A stretch of DNA of 64,000 nt. Origin: Rhizoctonia solani (taxonomy: Eukaryota; Basidiomycota; Agaricomycetes; Cantharellales; Ceratobasidiaceae). The notes under the pieces were generated by a model. It was not told the DNA's origin, ran no database searches, and saw nothing but the letters and a program-made list of their open reading frames with translations. The DNA is taken from contig NC_057377.1 in assembly GCF_016906535.1 (NCBI RefSeq), positions 1,550,001-1,614,000 of the forward strand, in the 5' to 3' direction. Within the stretch, counting starts at the first letter, position 1, and each line of letters begins with the position of its first letter. Below are positions 12,631-23,500 of this stretch, in pieces. Both the position numbers and the translations under genes were made by a program.

Positions 12631-13570
12631 TCATCCTCTACCCATGATTTCACGCGCACGCTCCCTTCCATTCCCGGTTCCAATATCGGTATTTGCAGAA
12701 ACCTCAAATGCAACTACTTTGCGAGGAGGAGCCCGGTAATGAGGTGTAAGGAGTGAAGATTGTGATATACCAGTTTCAGTAATAGGCGCGCGAATTTGCG
12801 TCACTTCAGATTGTCCAGCTCGGGAGCTGGGCGTAAAAGGGAAAAGGGATGTTGGTGGGTCGGTGTATGGCTCGTTGTCAAGATCGACCGAGTCGCGAAG
12901 CGGGTGGTAAGATTCACTATTCAGCTGTCAGATTCTTCGTGGTTTCCTCGGCGTAACGATAGATGGGGTGATGGTTTTATAAGAAGTGGATACTTACGTG
13001 GCTGTTGTAGAAGATTTGGCTTCTTGTAGCTCAATAAAGAACTGGCCAATGCTCAGCGAGGTTACGGTCGCCAAAATAAGTCTACTAGATATGTCAGACC
13101 TGTCTGCGCCCACTATTAGTTCAATGATACGTACCCCAGGTGGAATGACATTGCAATAAGCATGTATATTCTATTACAAAAAAGCTCAACAATTAGTATT
13201 TCACAAAAAAAAAAAGAGTTCAGAGTACGTACAATCGCTCAAACGATACCACCCAGTACATAGCCGACCGAAAGAGAGCAATAGCGGCTGGCCTATGACT
13301 TTGGAACGGTGTCCGCTTTGTGGATATGAGATACGTCAGATAACTAATGGATTTTTAGACCTCCACCCAATTGAGAACTTTCTAAGCAGCTTACCGCTCA
13401 CTCAAACAAATCGCGGAGGTGATGAAACACGCAGCGGCAAACGTCGGCCAAGAAGTAATCCTCAACGAAGGGAAGATAAAAGCAGATCCATCGAATTTTG
13501 TATGAAAGATCGTGCCCGTCACGACGTCGTTTTGAATAATACTTTGAGTAGGTGCGGCGTGTTTTTCCAT
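12631..13570 (-). CDS. Ctr-family copper transporter
   Basis: This small membrane protein resembles Ctr copper permeases, which form trimers that move Cu(I) into the cytosol or out of the vacuole. I assembled it from about five exons running from ATG 13568-13570 to TGA 12631-12633. The N-terminal part reads FHTKFDGSAFIFPSLRITSW, followed by a first hydrophobic segment, then a short loop. The second segment, starting FERLIYMLIAMSFHLG, contains the MxxxM copper-path motif (MLIAM). The third is LILATVTSLSIGQFF, where the usual GxxxG is reduced to SxxxG. A polar tail of about 90 residues follows. The methionine-rich N-terminal motifs of high-affinity plasma-membrane Ctr proteins are missing, so a vacuolar or low-affinity type is possible. 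One junction uses a 3' splice site CCAAAG near 13306 chosen to keep the frame. It lies tail to tail with the HAD gene. Confidence 0.8.
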
Positions 13571-14416
13571 GTCAAAAGATCTGTTGGTTTAAAAAAGAAG
13601 GGAAGAGGCCAGTTGGAGACCTAAAGTCGAATGCTGGGGAGCAAAAGAGCTAGAGGAACGAGATGGCGTGTATGTGAATATATGTATTCCTAGGATGTTT
13701 ATCTGTCGCTTGCAACACGCGCCGGTTATCGCGGAGGAGACAAGGGGCTGGCAACGACGCCTAGGATTAGCCGTACCTATGTTGCCAATAGGAACCCTGT
13801 GATGTTCGAATCTCGCTCCCTATTTCACGTGATTTACAAAGTCTTGTTCCTTGGGGGACAAATAAGAGAAAACCAATTTACTGCAATGGGATAGATACAT
13901 TGAATGTGCGTAGAGGGAGATGTGTGGATCACATCGAACAAGTGACATATTGAACGCGTAGATAAAAAAGATGTTGAATTAAAAAGTTACCGTAGCCGGG
14001 CATCAGGGGCAGAAGCATGCAACCACGCGCTTCGCATCGCCGGAGCATGCGTACCACAATAGCTATCATGGGTATTCATATGTACTGCAAGAGCATAAGT
14101 ATCTAGCGCAAATAACAAAGCAAACCAACTTACAGTTAAAATAAAACCAATATTCTTATTGACTATCAAAAAGTGGGGTATGTATGCATATCTATTGTAG
14201 GTGCGGATAAAAAGAAAGCATGTGTGCAAGGCGATATGAATCCATGTATCGACAACGAGCGACTAGTCAAGAGAGTAAAGAAATCATCAACAGCGGATGT
14301 CGTAAAACAAGACAAGAGATACGAGTCCACAAGGTATATGCTACTTTTTTATACAAATCTACCGAGCGATCGTCAATCATTGGTGAGGTAAACATGAATA
14401 AAACGAGCGTACCGTA
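13571..14416. other. Intergenic region between Ctr transporter and Ark-like kinase genes
   Basis: About 850 bases hold the promoter of the copper transporter (right of its start at 13570) and the 3' end of the kinase gene. Short open frames (13987-14229, 14173-14391) have no recognisable content. A GTTCGAATC-like string near 13807 recalls a tRNA T arm, but no cloverleaf can be drawn around it. Confidence 0.5.
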
Positions 14417-17400
14417 TTACCTCCTCCCCACACGTGGACCCAATGGTCTAGCCGGCTCTGCTCCGGCCTTTTTCTGCCACTGGTCAATCAAGCGTCCAAC
14501 GCCCTGGTATGGTTTATCAGGCGACGCTGGTGGTGAAGGAGCTCGCACAGGTGGAGCCTCTTCCTTCGTGTGCTGGGGTGTAAGAGTATGCAGCCCTCGG
14601 GATCCTGCGGCCCGCGCAGGTTGGGGCTGCACGACCGGATGCGTGAGCTTGGTCGGCGAGGGAGGCCGTCCCCCACGCGCGTTCCCATCCTGGATTGGCA
14701 CCTCACGCATCATCTCGGTCGGAGACTGCCGCACACGATTTTCGCGGTTAAACACGCTCGTGCTTGCTGTCGTGGACGGTAGCTCCTGTTCGGCCCGGCT
14801 CGGGGATCGGGGGCGTTCACGTTCAGTTCGGCTGGGAGACCTCGGTCTTTCTCGTTCGCCCCGACTCGGTGAACGGGGCCGGGTAGCCTCTGCTCGGCTC
14901 GGCGACCTTGGAGCAGGCTCAGGCGACTTGGCGCGTTCTCGTTCCCTTTCGACTTTGGACGATGGAGCGCGCAATCCTACGGGTTTGGGTGCAATTGACG
15001 GACGTTGTTGGACTCCGGGCGCGGGGGCAGGAGTACCGGGCTCTTCAACAGCCATCGCTTCGTATTTGGACACCATATCCGAAATCGACCCGCGGCGTAC
15101 CGAGCGCTTGGTAGGCGCATTAGCGTCAGTCGGAGGGGATAGCGTCGCCGAACCAGGTTGGATAAACATCGACTGAGGACGACGATGTCGATTTCCAGAC
15201 GTCGGAGGATGAGAAGCAGTTGAAGTCGTTGACGGTGTTCGCGCAGGTTTGGACGGCTGCTCCGAGGGCTGCCTCCTATGCGCACTTGATCCTCCACTTG
15301 GAACAGTCGTAATCGGAACGTCCATAGTCGAGGACCGACTCTTTCGCTCCGGACTAGACCTCGTAACCGCACCCCGTCTCTCCAACTTGCTCCTCCCATA
15401 ATGCGAAACCGGATCCTCGGGCCCCTCGTCGTTGCTCGATTCGGTCATAGATGTCTGCCTACCCGAGTTACCCAACAAATCAGACAGCCGATCCGGTGTC
15501 GCTCGTCCGCTCGCAGCAGCAGCAGTCCTTCCCAACTTTTCGGCCGAAGTCTTGAGCGGGGCAGTCGTATGCACGGGGCTCTTGAGCGGAACAGTCGTGT
15601 GCACCGGACTCTTGAGGGGCGTACTACTGTGCGTTGGACTCTTCAACGGCGCCTGGTACCTCGTCCCAGCCCCGCCACTCGACAGGATCGCCGACGACCG
15701 TTTGCTCGGACTATCAGGCACACTAATCCCCATCGCAGCAGCAGCTTCTAAAAAGTCCCCAGTCAACCAGTCTGGCCTGACAGTCTGACTCTGCGTTCGT
15801 GGGGGCTTGGCCGTCGGCTTGGGTGTCGTTTGGATAATACTCGTCGGACGAGGTTTCGCAGGGGACCCGGCTCGCGTAGGCGTATCTTCTCCGCGACGGG
15901 TGGGCGTATCTTCTCCACGACGAACAGACATATCCTCCCGGCGCGAACTCTCCCGCCCAGATTCCATAGACCCAGTTCTCTTCACGCCCCCACTCGTCTT
16001 TCTCAATAATCCCGGCCCAGGTACCTGTCCAGGCGGAACAGGCAACGCCCTCCCTCCAACTATACCCGCACCTCCAGCTCCACCCGCACTAGCACCACCA
16101 CGCTCGGAATCCTTCATAGCAGTACCCGTGACCTGTTGACTCCGTGCTCCGGAAGCCTGAACAGGCGCCTTGAGACCAAACGAATTCGGACCTGTCATGT
16201 GTGACTGAGCCGTCTCTCGTGGGCGGGGCGGTAACTTGGGCGGTTGTTGCGTTGTAGCACCACCAGCAGAGGCGGCGGCGGTTGTGGTTGCGGCAGTAGA
16301 AGCAGGCCCCCATACACCAGCAGCATCCAAGTCCTCGATACTCGGGAACCTCTCTTCAGCGCTGAGCGCCATCGCGCTTGCTTTAGCCCCTGTACCTCCC
16401 TTGGTCCCAGAAGTAGCGCTCCCGGCCGTAGCATGCGTCGTTAATGTACCTATACCCACTTAAATCAGCACCACATCCATGAATAAAATAAAAATAAAAT
16501 AAAATAATAAAAAGAGAAACCCGTACCCGTTCCGGTTGTGGCACCCGTAGCAAGCGGATGAGGCGACCTGGTAAATGGAACAGGGGAAACGCCATGTCCG
16601 TTGTGTACCGGAATACCCGGACTCGGGTTCGGCGATCGTGCGGCCAGCTCGCGCAGGGACAACGCAGGAGACGGAGCAGATGGAATACCGAGGCCTTCGA
16701 ATGCGTCCCGTGCGGCCGAGGTACGTGATTTAGGTTGCTGAAGCGAGGGTGGAGATAGAGAGTTCGAAGATGCAAGGTGGGTGGTCGTTTGTTGGTGATG
16801 CGAGTGCGTACTTGTGGGTTGATGGTGTGAATGAGAACTCGTCTGATGGTGCCCTCCTCCACTCCCTCCCGCGGGATTCATCCCCAACTGACTTAAAGGC
16901 CTCGCCTTGCCCGTCGGAGCATCAAACGAATCAGCAAACCCATCAAACTTGGCCGCCTGCAACGACGAAACGCCCTCCCCGCCCCAGATATCCTTTTCCT
17001 TTTCGGGAGAATCGACATGCTTCCACGACGGGTCGTTGAAAAAGTCGGTGGTAGTAGGGGATCTCAGTGCGTCTGTCGAGGTGGATGTGTGGGTGGGCGG
17101 GTAGGAAGATAGGAGAAGAAATCAAAAATGAAAAAAGGGAAAAGAAAAGAAACGGAATTAAGAATGAATAGAACCAGGACGGATAAACTGACTAACTCTT
17201 ACCACCCGTATTCAGCCCCTTGACCCCATTCGCCCCAGTCCCGATCGGCCGCAGCCCGCTCCCCGTCCCGGTAGGCCTCAACCCACTCCCCGTGACCGTT
17301 GGCCTCATCCCGGACCCGGTGCCCGTGGGCTTGACCGCGCTCCCCGTTCCCATCGGTTTCATTCCTGACCCAGCTCCGGCTCCAGCTCCAGCTCCGGCTC

Positions 17401-19555
17401 CGGTTCCGGTGCCCATGGCTTTAAGACCGGCGCTCCCGGTTCCTGTAGGTTTAAGCCCGCTCCCGGTTCCGATAGGCTTAATCCCGCCCCCAGTAGTCGT
17501 CTGCTTAACCCCAGTGGTCGTCTGCTTGACTCCAGTAGTAGTCTGTTTAACCCCGCCACTACCACCACCACCAGTTCCAGCAGATCTACCCACAGCCGCC
17601 GTAGCACCCCCGACACCAGGAAGCTTCACACCCCCAACAGGCGGCTGCTTTCCCGTCGACTTGCGAGGCGAGGCAGGGACAAGCGGGGCAGTTGTACCGG
17701 ACGCGCTGCTCTTCCTGGGCGATACGGGACCCGTGCGGCCTGGTACGTTGGTGGAGATTCGTTGAGCTGAGGGTGTGGATGGGGTCTTGGGAGTTTGGGC
17801 GTGCGTTTGTGATTGTGATTGTGCTTGCGCTTGGGATTGTGATTGCGATTGAATTTGTGAATGTGAATGTGATTGGGTTGGTGTCTGTGTCTGCGTCTGC
17901 GTCTGGATAGGGACGGCTGACGCCTTGGATGCACGAGGCGTCGACGGTGTAGAAGGCGCAACACGAGGAGTCGTGGGGGTCGCACCTCTCGGAGTAGATG
18001 GCACTGATTTACGAGGTGACGCCGAGGCTTCGTGCGTCTGCTGACGCGACCGAGACGCCTTTTCCGAACCCGACTTGGAGGGCCTGGAGCGCGTGAGGGG
18101 CGGGAGAGGTTGACGAGATGGGAGCGGCGAGCTGGCTTGTTGAGCATGTGATGGTGGATGATGTTGGGCGTGCGATGAGGGATGTTGAGCGTGCGATGAC
18201 GAATGAGGAGGAACGGGCGAGGGACTCGCATCAGGTCGTCCCCGCCTCATACCCATCGCGTCCAATGCCTCCTTTTGCTCTCTAAGCTGTTTCTCCCGCG
18301 CGCTGGGCGCCTGAGGTTGAGCACCATTTCGGGCAACCTGGATTAATTGGTCCTGGGAAGGTTGAGGTGGGGATTGGATCTGGGCAGGGATTTGAGGGCG
18401 GGTCTGGACCGTTTTTATTGAGTATGGCTAATCGATTGACAGAAAGGGACTCACATAGTTAAACGCGCTCTTTGTTCCTCTCATTCGATGGACAACATTC
18501 AATATTTCGAATACGCTCGGACGCTGGACGCCTAGTTCGCGCAACATACAGCCGATCAACGCGTTGAGCTCCTTGGAGTAGACTGGGTATCCGGGAATCG
18601 AGTATTGGACGTGTAGGATTGCCAATGGTCCATGAGCCTCAAAGGGAGTAGTGTAATAACACAACTTGTAGAGCAAGACACCAAGTGCCCAAACGTCTGA
18701 CTTTTCGTCAATCGGCCTGCGCAAGTAGACATCGACCATTTCGGGAGCACGGTACTGCAGAGTAGTAGAGCGATTCAAGTCGGCTTCGAGGAGCTTGATT
18801 TCCTCCATCTGCATACGGCTGGATGAGCGAGTGATTAGCTAATGAGGATAGGAGAGACGCACGGTGGAAGGCGGTTTCGGTTTAGACGGTGCTGCGGAAC
18901 CAAAGTCGCATAGCTTGAAGGAAGTGTCTGATGCCTGGAGGATGTTCTCTACTTTCAAGTCTCGGTGCAAGAGGGCGGGTTGAAGGGAATGCATGCATGC
19001 CACGGCCTATGCAAACGCGTCAAGGCCAAGTGGGGGAATACAAGACAAGACTGACCTCGCAAACATCGACGAAAATCTGGAGAATATCCTTCTCGGTCAA
19101 ACGCTCCCTGAGCCGGCGGTTCATCATATCAATAATGCCGCCGCCCTGGCAAAACTCCATGAGAATATAGACTTCGTGTTGGCCATTAGGAAGGGGTCTG
19201 GATGCGGAATCGAGCAAGTGGACAATGTTTGGGTGGCCACGGAGCAAGCGCATAATATCGACTTCTTTTTTGACTTCGGCAAGGGTGGCAACGTCGGCCA
19301 CCGCCATCCGTTTCAGGACATGCTGCGTTGTTCCCATCACCGGTGTTGATGTCCGCACCAGGTACACATGTGCGAACCCGCCTGCTGCATTGTCAGCACT
19401 ATAAATAAAACAAAATCATATTCAGACAGACCTTGGCTGAGATAGCGCTCGACGGTAACGGTGTACTGTGTGAGCTTGATAGTCTGGCCAGGCTGCAATG
19501 GTCCCTTCTGGGCCATCGCCATCTGCTGTTGATAGTACGCTTGTTGCGCCGCCAT
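14417..19555 (-). CDS. Ark1/Prk1-family serine/threonine kinase with long low-complexity tail
   Basis: The kinase belongs to the Ark/Prk (AAK1/GAK, NAK) family, which controls actin and clathrin adaptors during endocytosis. The start at 19555 opens with a Gln/Ala-rich leader, then [11 protein letters not shown] joined across an intron to GFAHVYLV (glycine-rich loop), VLKRM (catalytic Lys), LHRDLKVEN (catalytic loop), LCDFGSA (metal-binding DFG) and [12 protein letters not shown] (activation segment), ending near 18460. The rest, about 1,100 residues in large exons (for example 17192-18265 and 14417-16459), is rich in Ser, Pro, Thr and Gly, with several tandem repeats. It ends in the run [12 protein letters not shown] before the stop at 14417. 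Fungal Ark/Prk kinases usually have such disordered tails that bind actin or adaptor proteins. The gene is divergent from HisRS with about 170-240 bp between start codons. Confidence 0.9.
14805..14945 (-). repeat. Tandem RERPRSPSR repeat inside the Ark-like kinase
   Basis: Several imperfect copies of a roughly ten-codon unit reading R-E-R-x-R-P-R-S-P-S-R follow each other. They encode an SR/SP-rich patch in the disordered tail, with many possible proline-directed phosphorylation sites. Confidence 0.7.
15540..15650 (-). repeat. Tandem [12 protein letters not shown] repeat inside the Ark-like kinase
   Basis: Three to four copies of a 30-base unit encode variants of [10 protein letters not shown]. 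The copies differ by single substitutions. The unit contains an SP site and is in frame, so copy number can change without breaking the gene. Confidence 0.75.
17215..17480 (-). repeat. Minisatellite encoding [13 protein letters not shown] repeats in the Ark-like kinase
   Basis: Read on the minus strand, about ten imperfect copies of a 27-30-base unit encode variants of the nine-residue unit TGTGSGLRP. An alternating GAGAGAG stretch sits within it. The array is GC-rich and in frame. Just beyond it, near 17490-17550, three copies of GVKQTTT occur. Confidence 0.75.
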
Positions 19556-19728
19556 CTGTCCCAACCAGCTCAGCAAAACCAAATCGAGCACAAGTGATCA
19601 CGAACACACTCACATCGGGGGCGCGTCGTCGTAATAGTCACGGGTCTAACACACCCACCCAGGGTCCAATCCTCAAACTCCACCCCAGTAGTAAACGCCC
19701 GGCGCTAACTCCGATCGACTCAGAATTT

Positions 19729-22164
19729 ATGCTCCGTCTCGCTTCTGGGTTGACTCGTTCGGTGCTTGTTGGACTCGGACCTGGACGACGAACGATCATG
19801 GCTTCTACACCCGATCTCGCGGCTCTACGCGCAAACATTACCGCTCTCAATGAGCATATCCATACCCTCAAGTCCCAGTCGGCTGATCCTGCGACGATCG
19901 CTGCCGAGAACAAGAAATTGGGTGAACTCAAGAAGCAGCTTGGCCAGCTTGGGGGTGGTGCCAAGGGTGACTCTAAAAAGGACAACAAATTGGCCCTCAA
20001 GACTCCCAAGGTATGGTTTCCCTGTATATGCGATATTTAATTTAACGAATGGGGGAACAGGGCACACGGGACTGGTCTCCACTCGAAATGTCCATCCGAG
20101 AACACATCTTCTCCACCCTCCAACGCGTATTCAAAGCTCACGGAGGCGTTACCATCGACACACCTGTATTCGAACTACGGGATATCCTTACGGGAAAGTA
20201 CGGTGAAGATAGTAAGCTTATATACGATCTCCAAGACCAGGGTGGGGAGCTATGCAGTTTGAGGTACGATTTGACGGTGAGTCCCCCATGAATATCTCTA
20301 CCACTGCAGGACTAAACAACAATTCGCAGGTTCCGTTTGCAAGATTCCTCGCTATGAACGGTACCACATACCCCACAATCAAGCGATACCACATCGCCAA
20401 AGTGTACCGCCGAGATGCACCAGCCATGACCAAAGGCCGAATGCGTGAATTCTACCAATGCGTACGTCCAACCCCCGCCCCGCCCCTTTTTTACTCCACT
20501 TTACCTTGAATCCCAATCTAACCGACCAAAACGACCTAATTCTCAACTCGTTACCGAAATAGGACTTCGACATTGCAGGCCTCTACGATCCCATGGTTCC
20601 GGACGCTGAAGTCCTATGCATCCTCTCCGAAGCACTCACAGCGCTCGACATTAAAGACTTTACCATCAAAATCAACCACAGGAAGATTCTAGATGGTATC
20701 TTCGGTTTGTGCGGTGTTCCAGTTGACAAGGTCCGTCTTTGTTTTATTTCCTTTTGTGGGTTACTTAAATTAATAGTTTACACCACCACAAAAACAAAGA
20801 CCCGATCAATTTCGTCTGCGGTTGACAAGCTTGACAAGCTCCCCTGGGCGGATGTAAAGAAAGAAATGGTCGAGGAAAAGGGCCTGCCGGAGGAGGTGGC
20901 GGATAAGATTGGAGAGTATGTTAAACTCAAAGGTGCGTCTCTCACTCGTCCTCAACCCGGCATACATACTAGTATAACTGAATTTAACTTGATTTATTCC
21001 CGCATATATGTATGAAACTCATATACTTCTCACTTGCCCAAAGGCGGTCCTGAACTCCTCACCCAACTTCGCGAAAGCCCACTCGCTTCAAACGAAAGCG
21101 CCAAAGCAGGCATGGAGGACATGGAACTACTATTCAAGTACTTGAACGTATTCGGCATAACCCATCAGGTAAGCCTGGTTTTCATCTCATCCTAATTTAC
21201 GACCAGTCACTCGACCCAAATAATAACAAAAATAAAATAAACAAATAAAAAATGGCAGATGTCGTTCGACTTGTCCCTCGCTCGAGGACTCGACTATTAC
21301 ACGGGCCTCATCTACGAAGCAGTAGTCGAAGGCTCTGCTCCGCCCGCCGCATCCAACACATCCGCCCTCCCATCCACATCCGCATCCACACCTACCACGG
21401 CCAAACCCGCACCCAAATCCAAACCCAAAAAATCCAAACCCAAAAACGAAGACGACGAGGAAGACATCGACGAATCTCAAGTTGGAGTCGGGTCTATCGC
21501 GGCAGGAGGCAGGTACGACGACCTCGTCGGGATGTTTGCTTCGGCCGCAGCGGGCAAGGCGTCCGCATCCGGTTCTGGGTCCGGTTCTGGGAGCGCGAGC
21601 GGGAAGATTCCGTGTGTGGGCGTGAGCGTGGGTGTCGAGCGCGTATTCTCGATCTTGATGCAGCGGGAAAAGGAACGCGGGCGGAGCAAGGCGACTGAGG
21701 TGTTTGTGGTGAGCGTTGGAGAAGGGTTGATTGAGGAACGGATGAGGTTGGCCAAGGAGTTGTGGGATGTTGGTATCAAGGTGCGTTTACTCACCCCCCC
21801 CCCTCCTCTCCTCTCCCCCCCTCTCTCCTTCCCCCTCTTCTTCCCATTGGAATGCAAGACTGATTGGGAGACAAGGCCGAGTACATGTACAAAATCACCC
21901 CAAGACTGGACGCACAGTTCAAAGTGATGGATAAAGAGTTGATCCCGTATGCTGTCATGCTTGGACCGGACGAAGTCAAAGAGGGCAAGGTCAAAGTTAA
22001 AATTCAGGCGAGTGGTTCTTTTTTTGTAAAGTCTATCCTGTGATCAGGGGCGCTGATGGATCTCGGTTGAGCAGTATAGCGCCGGAGGAGAGGATGCCGG
22101 GTCTCAGGTGACAATTTCGAGAGAAGAACTCATTCCGTGGTTGAAGCAGAGGTTGAGTAATTGA
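19729..22164 (+). CDS. HTS1: Histidyl-tRNA synthetase, likely dual-targeted (mitochondrial and cytosolic)
   Basis: The enzyme charges tRNA-His. Two in-frame starts exist: ATG 19729 gives a 23-residue arginine-rich, acid-free leader ([20 protein letters not shown]...), and ATG 19798 gives a protein beginning [13 protein letters not shown]. The N-terminal stretch resembles a WHEP-like helical hairpin. Class II landmarks follow: [22 protein letters not shown] (motif 2 region), [31 protein letters not shown] (histidine signature A) and [11 protein letters not shown] (signature B). The anticodon-binding domain ends in [11 protein letters not shown] and TGA 22162-22164. A Pro/Lys/Glu-rich insert of about 50 residues and a Ser/Gly-rich insert sit between and after the two histidine signatures. 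There are about nine introns. Yeast HTS1 makes both isozymes from alternative starts in the same way. Confidence 0.93.
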
Positions 22165-23500
22165 GGTGTAGAAATTATTAATTGAAGTAAATGTTTGTCA
22201 ATTAGATTGAAGATGCATATTTCTGCACTTGATCATGAAATACCAGTGCTAGGATAATTTAGGAAATTATCATCATCGGAGGATCTATAGACACACACGG
22301 AAGCACGATACCGTTGAAGTAATTATGGTATAGCCACCTCCGATTGGGTCTGCTGATCATGAAAGAATAAGTCCCAGTGTCCAATTCGTGTAGCCTGTAT
22401 GATCACTCATATATGCTTATTGGAGGCCGGGACTAATACAGTGCGCTTTGGGTGATCTGTACGCTTAGCGTAAATTACATCTTTAAATACTCTATAAAAT
22501 TATAGCACATTCTTCACGATTGCGTTTGCTCTACGCGGAAGATGCCGGTGGTGAATACAATCTACAAAACAGGCCAAGAATAGCCATAGACTACTAGCCA
22601 GATCAATCATGACATTGATCTAAACGCACTGTTTTGGCTTGAACTTGCCATCTCTTGTCTTACACGAATCTAATATACAATTGGTCTACTATGCTACATG
22701 CTTTACCAGAGCATTGGTGCTGAACGATGAGGTTTATTTTAACGTCCTTCCTTGTGTATACTATGCGCTTGAATGTAGCCCACCATCATAATCATATGCT
22801 TTGGCAGGCCATAGCTCTTTTAGAGTATAGATGCATCATAGTCGATGATCTTACGATGGCAATTATCGTCCTTGACACTCAAACTTTATAGGGCATTTCC
22901 TAATCTTATTGAACATCCATAGTTTATTTCTATTAATGCGTCTCCTAATTGTGCCATCGTTGCGCTTCCAGATCTGGAGATGCAAGATATCAATCATAAA
23001 CCAGCATTAGTTCATGTAATTGTATATAAGGTTACTCATCCGAGAAAGTGAAGAGCACATCTACCACCCTTTTATAGGACTATTATGCTGTTTGGTAGAG
23101 CCTAACTTGCTCTGGCGCCAGGAAAGCCTTCTCTATGGTATCTAGCCTCTAACGATTGGCCCAGTGTGGTCATAGACCGCATCTATGGGTACATGCGCAC
23201 AGAGCCAACGATTAATCCCGATGTGGTAGCCCTGAATCGTCCCCAGGTACAAGGCAATAAGAATCTGATGGCAATTTCTGATTTCCGGTATAATAAGCTA
23301 TTTCTTCCCTTCTTTCTCTTACATATCAAGTTATTTTCCTAATTTGGAAATGCTATACATGCAGGGAGAGTTTCAGAGGGGAGGTCTGGTAGGTTCAATT
23401 TGAATGACTTCTCCATTTTCGCCCGCCCGCAACAACACCGAATGGATTGGCAGCAGTGAGACCGGAGGCCGTATTGAGACCTATTATAGCTATTTACATT
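22165..23500. other. AT-rich gene-poor stretch
   Basis: About 1.3 kb with base composition clearly more AT-rich than the neighbouring genes and no confident gene. One frame near 23125-23300 (+) stays open and reads like protein (ASNDWPSVVIDRIYGYMR...), without a start codon or recognised family. It may be a decayed gene or transposon fragment. Nothing else was identified. Confidence 0.45.

Noticed and set aside
13795..13850. Possible tRNA gene (GTTCGAATC motif)
   Set aside because: No matching A box and no acceptor, D or anticodon stem could be formed around it.
14220..15176. 318-codon plus-strand frame
   Set aside because: It lies antisense to the repeat-rich exon of the Ark-like kinase and reflects its GC-rich codon use.
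17220..17765. 181-codon Pro/Val-rich plus-strand frame
   Set aside because: It is the complement of the in-frame minisatellite of the kinase gene, with no independent support.
17805..17900. CRISPR-like short repeat array (GATTGTGATTG...)
   Set aside because: It is a simple degenerate repeat coding for Gln/Ser in the kinase tail, with no spacers.
19498..19728. HisRS extension to the ATG at 19498
   Set aside because: It would overlap the divergent kinase start and adds acidic and proline-rich residues unlike a targeting leader. The ATG at 19729 is enough for mitochondrial import.
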